A DNA stretch of 64,000 nucleotides, from contig NZ_CP088014.1 in assembly GCF_021044685.1 (NCBI RefSeq), forward strand, positions 3,582,001 to 3,646,000, read 5' to 3'. Source of the DNA: Bradyrhizobium daqingense. Lineage in GTDB: Bacteria; Pseudomonadota; Alphaproteobacteria; Rhizobiales; Xanthobacteraceae. A program made the position numbers and the translations under genes. This document shows, in pieces, positions 61,005 through 64,000 of the stretch (position 1 is the first letter of the stretch; each line of letters starts with the position of its first letter). The notes beneath the pieces were generated by a model. The model was not told the origin of the DNA. It saw only the letters and a program-made list of their open reading frames with translations, and searched no databases.

Positions 61005-62516
61005 TCACTTGAACTTCAGCCCGACCACGCGCACGAGGCCATCGGGCATCTGCCTATAGCCGTCGAGCTTCTTGGTGTGCGCGATCAGAAGCGTGCGGTG
61101 ATAGATGTAGATGATCGGCAGGTCGTCGAGCAGGATCTTGGTCAGCTTGGCATAGATCGCCTTGCGCTCGTCGACGTTCGCTGTTGCTCGCCCCTCCTCC
61201 ATCAGCTTGTCGGCCTCAGGATTGGAGAAACCTCCGTCGTTCTGCGGCGCCTTGCTGCGCATGAAGATGTAGGAATTCCCGTCGGGGTCGATCCGGCCGC
61301 TCCAGTTGATCTGGAAGACCTGGAATTCGCCGGCTTGGGCCTGCTTGAAGGTGGTCGCAAACTCGACCGCGCGGATCTTGATGTCGAAGCCGGCTTCTGC
61401 CGCCATCGACTGCACGACTTGGGCGACGGCCTCGTTCTCCGCGCCCTTCGGGACCATGTAGTCCACTGTCACCGGTGGGGTGACACCCGCTTCCTTCAGG
61501 AGCGCCTTGGCCTTGGCAACGTCGCGGCCGCGAACCGGGAATGCATTCTGGTAATAGGGATGCGTCGGGCTGACCCATTGATTGCCGGGCGTGAATTCGC
61601 CGTTGAAGACGACCTGGTTGAGAGCCTCGCGATCGATCGACAGATCGAGCGCTTGCCGGACTTTTGCCGACTGGCTCAGCGGGCCCTTGCTCTTGTCATT
61701 GCCGATGTTGACGGTCAGGCCGAGATAGCCGAGTTCGGGTGCTGTCGACAGCACGAGGCGCGAGTCGGCGCGCACGTCCTTGATGTCGGTGGCGAGAACG
61801 CGCTCGATCAGATCGAGCGCTCCGGACTTCAGGTTGGCAAGGCGCACGGTGGCGTCGACGATCGGCTGGAACACGACGCGGTCGATGTGGATGTTGTCCT
61901 TGTTCCAGTAGTCGGCGAACTTCTCGAACACCATGCGGTCCTGCTGAACGCGCTCGACGAATTTATAGGGGCCGGCGCAGACCGGATGCAGGCCGAACTT
62001 CTCACCGGCCGCCTTCGCAGCCTTGGGCGAGACCATCATGCCGGAGCGATCGGTGAGCTGGGCAATCAGGGGTGAGTAGGGCGTCTTCAGGACCAATTTG
62101 ATGGTGAGGGGGTCGACCACCTCGACGTGGTCGACGCTGGCGAGCTCGGACTTGCGGAACGAGGTCGGAAGCGTCATGTGACGCTCGATCGAGAATTTGG
62201 CTGCTTCCGCGTCCAGCGGTTCGCCGTCGTGGAACTTGACGCCTGGCCGCAGCTTGATCGTCATCTCCTTGCCATCCGCCGAGGTCTCATGAGACAGCGC
62301 AAGCTGCGGCACGATGTTGAGCTTCTCGTCGATGTCGAACAGCTTGTCGCAGAAGGCGGAGAAGACAATGCGGCCGACATAGGTACGGCCGATGCTGGGA
62401 TCGAGAATATCAGGGTCTTCCGCGATCCCGATGCGAAGCGTGGTCTGTGCCTGGGCTGCGCCCATGAGCGACGCCAGCAATGCCGACGTCAGGATTGTCA
62501 CACGCATAATGCTCAT
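61005..62516 (-). CDS. ABC transporter substrate-binding protein, peptide/nickel family (SBP_bac_5)
   Basis: The 503-aa protein has a signal peptide (RVTILTSALLASLMGAAQAQ) and the family-5 binding fold. Marks are DPDILDPSIGRTYVGRIVF, KLRPGVKFHDGEPLDAEAAK and QALDLSIDREALNQVVFNGE. The start ATG at 62516 is preceded by GAGGTGAG. It should bind a peptide, opine, sugar or other medium-size solute in the periplasm for the DppBC-type permease. The operon order (ATPase, ATPase, binding protein, two permeases) is complete. Confidence 0.92.
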   Translation of the reverse strand: MSIMRVTILTSALLASLMGAAQAQTTLRIGIAEDPDILDPSIGRTYVGRIVFSAFCDKLFDIDEKLNIVPQLALSHETSADGKEMTIKLRPGVKFHDGEPLDAEAAKFSIERHMTLPTSFRKSELASVDHVEVVDPLTIKLVLKTPYSPLIAQLTDRSGMMVSPKAAKAAGEKFGLHPVCAGPYKFVERVQQDRMVFEKFADYWNKDNIHIDRVVFQPIVDATVRLANLKSGALDLIERVLATDIKDVRADSRLVLSTAPELGYLGLTVNIGNDKSKGPLSQSAKVRQALDLSIDREALNQVVFNGEFTPGNQWVSPTHPYYQNAFPVRGRDVAKAKALLKEAGVTPPVTVDYMVPKGAENEAVAQVVQSMAAEAGFDIKIRAVEFATTFKQAQAGEFQVFQINWSGRIDPDGNSYIFMRSKAPQNDGGFSNPEADKLMEEGRATANVDERKAIYAKLTKILLDDLPIIYIYHRTLLIAHTKKLDGYRQMPDGLVRVVGLKFK

Positions 62517-62532
62517 CGTTCTCACCTCTGTT

Positions 62533-63639
62533 TCACGCCGGTGCGGAGTCCGCCCCCAATGAGCCAGCCCCGGCGCCGTGCGCTGCCGTCGGCCCGCCGC
62601 TGAAGGCTGCGACCAATTTCTCCAGGACCGGGGAGAAACCACCGTCCATGGGCACGATCGCCGCGGACGACGGCAGCTCCGACCTTCGGTGGCAGGCCGT
62701 TGCATGTCCGATGCCATCTGCCACGAGCTCTGGCATTTCGCTGCGGCAGCGGTCGATGACGTAGGGACAGCGGGTGTGGAAGCGGCATCCCGGCGGCGGG
62801 TTCAGCGCGCTGGGAATCTCTCCCTGCAGCACAATCCGGCTGCGCTTTGCCCGCGGTTTAGGCACGGGGATCGCGGACAAAAGAGCCCGGCTGTAAGGGT
62901 GCGCAGGTGCCGCGAACAGCGCGTCCGCCTCCGCCATCTCGACGATTTGGCCGAGATTCATCACCGCGACGTGGTCGGCAATGTGTTTGACGACGGCCAG
63001 ATCATGCGAGACGAAAATGTAGGCAAGGCCAAGCCGGTCCTGGAGCTCGCGCAGCAGGTTCAGGATCTGCGAGCGTATGGAGACGTCGAGCGCCGAGACC
63101 GGCTCGTCGCAGATGATCAGTTTCGGCTCGACCGCGAGCGCACGCGCAATCGCGATGCGCTGCCGCTGGCCGCCCGAGAATTCATGCGGGTAGCGGCGCT
63201 CGAGCCGCGGCTCGAGACCGACCAGCCGGAGCAGTTCAGCCACCCGTTCGCGTCGCCGTAGGGCCGGCACGAGACCGTGCAGCGCCAGCGGCTCGGTGAG
63301 GATCTGGCCGACCGTCATGCGCGGATTGAGCGAGGCGTATGGGTCCTGGAAGATGATCTGCGCCTGGCGGCGGAAGGCGCGGAGGGCTCCGGCATCGAGC
63401 GAGAGGAGATCGCGACCGTCAAAGCGGACCATGCCCGCATCCGGCTCGATCAGCCGCAGGACCAGGCGGCTCACGGTGGACTTGCCGCAGCCGGACTCGC
63501 CAACCAGGGCCAGCGTCCTGCCGGCTTCAAGCGAGAACGAAACCCCATCGACCGCTTTGACATGCGCGAGCGCCCGGCCGAACAGCGTGCGCTCGGCGAC
63601 GAAATGCTTGACCAGGCCTTGGACCTCGAGCAGCGCCAT
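62533..63639 (-). CDS. Oligopeptide ABC transporter ATP-binding protein (DppF/OppF type)
   Basis: The 368-aa ATPase has Walker A ([15 protein letters not shown]), Q-loop ([14 protein letters not shown]), signature ([15 protein letters not shown]), Walker B ([14 protein letters not shown]) and switch His ([12 protein letters not shown]). The C-terminal oligopeptide-transporter extension with Cys residues ([15 protein letters not shown]) may hold an iron-sulfur cluster as in relatives. The ATG at 63639 overlaps the upstream stop (TGATG); a GTG 3 bp upstream is also possible. Confidence 0.93.
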   Translation of the reverse strand: MALLEVQGLVKHFVAERTLFGRALAHVKAVDGVSFSLEAGRTLALVGESGCGKSTVSRLVLRLIEPDAGMVRFDGRDLLSLDAGALRAFRRQAQIIFQDPYASLNPRMTVGQILTEPLALHGLVPALRRRERVAELLRLVGLEPRLERRYPHEFSGGQRQRIAIARALAVEPKLIICDEPVSALDVSIRSQILNLLRELQDRLGLAYIFVSHDLAVVKHIADHVAVMNLGQIVEMAEADALFAAPAHPYSRALLSAIPVPKPRAKRSRIVLQGEIPSALNPPPGCRFHTRCPYVIDRCRSEMPELVADGIGHATACHRRSELPSSAAIVPMDGGFSPVLEKLVAAFSGGPTAAHGAGAGSLGADSAPA

Positions 63640-64000
63640 CACGCCACCAACAATTCGAGCGGCGCGCGGATGCAGCGCGAGAGGTGGCCGGGGTTGATTT
63701 CGATCAGCGGGGGCGGCGCCTTGGTGCAGCTGTCCAGCACGAAAGGACAGCGCGCGGCGAAACGGCAGCCGGCGGGAGGCTGTGCCATGTTCGGCACCAT
63801 ACCTTCGATGGTCGCAAGCTGCTCGGCGCGGTGATCGAGCCGCGGGATCGAGCCGAGCAGGCCGACCGTGTAGGGATGTTGCGGCGCGGCGAACAATTCG
63901 TCCACCGGCGCGCGCTCCACGATCTCTCCGGCGTACATGACCGCGACCTCGTCGCAGACCTCGGCGACCACGCCAAGGTCGTGGGTGATCAGGATGATCG
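63639..64000 (-). CDS. Oligopeptide ABC transporter ATP-binding protein (DppD/OppD type), partial
   Basis: Only the C-terminal 120 or so residues are in the window; the gene runs off the right edge. It starts inside the switch region ([18 protein letters not shown]) and contains the family's [14 protein letters not shown]. It ends with the Cys-rich oligopeptide extension ([15 protein letters not shown]). It is the second ATPase of the operon and is coupled to the DppF-type gene. Confidence 0.92.
   Translation of the reverse strand, partial: IILITHDLGVVAEVCDEVAVMYAGEIVERAPVDELFAAPQHPYTVGLLGSIPRLDHRAEQLATIEGMVPNMAQPPAGCRFAARCPFVLDSCTKAPPPLIEINPGHLSRCIRAPLELLVA

Noticed and set aside
1..64000. 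CRISPR arrays, tRNA or rRNA genes, riboswitches
   Set aside because: No regularly spaced repeat-spacer pattern, no cloverleaf with a TTCRANYC arm and no rRNA-like conserved stretch was noticed while reading. Small RNAs cannot be excluded by eye.

Overview
The window is high-GC alphaproteobacterial chromosome, most likely Bradyrhizobium or a close relative. Support for this is inference from several signs: the style of the proteins, several families of dispersed intergenic palindromes of the kind common in Bradyrhizobium genomes, ABC substrate-binding proteins with an RRREF-type leader, DUF3551 remnants, and codon use strongly biased to G/C at third positions. That codon bias also produces many long antisense open frames, which were discarded. 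No rRNA, tRNA, CRISPR array or replication origin was seen.

From 1 to 31.6 kb the window is ordinary metabolic chromosome. It opens with the 3' end of an assimilatory nitrate reductase gene. Next come an SMP-30 lactonase, an aldo/keto reductase, an EamA permease, an alcohol dehydrogenase-like enzyme, polyphosphate kinase 2, and a divergent pair of an Lrp-type regulator and a one-chain 2-oxoacid dehydrogenase E1. An aldehyde dehydrogenase follows, then a divergent uronate dehydrogenase/lactonase pair, an outer-membrane barrel protein, an IlvD/Edd dehydratase, an enoyl-CoA hydratase, an FAD reductase and two adjacent PfkB sugar kinases. From 22.8 to 31.6 kb a TetR regulator, an NMT1-type ABC importer, an enolase-superfamily enzyme, a Gfo/Idh/MocA dehydrogenase, a DUF993 protein and a TIM-barrel isomerase look like an import-and-catabolism locus for an unidentified small carbohydrate-like compound.

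From 31.6 to 43.5 kb lies an accessory region full of broken genes. It holds an integrase pseudogene, a Calx-beta/IS110 scar, a cyclase remnant, a frameshifted DUF3551 gene and a small gene with an amber stop. Between these sit intact genes for small secreted proteins, an amino-acid permease, an ABC substrate-binding protein, an alpha/beta hydrolase and a vanadium-haloperoxidase-like protein that lacks the expected catalytic His. The segment is bounded by imperfect direct repeats of about 110 bp, both derived from the 3' end of the LTXXQ-type gene at 43.35-45.39 kb. This suggests insertion into, or duplication around, that gene end.

From 45.5 kb to the end the chromosome is again ordinary. 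It carries ornithine aminotransferase, a P450 divergent from a split ThDP decarboxylase, a TetR-RND efflux operon with a clear operator, and a signalling operon (Cache histidine kinase, stand-alone receiver, receiver-adenylate cyclase) next to a CnbZ-like deaminase. A dipeptide/oligopeptide ABC transporter operon on the minus strand runs off the right edge.
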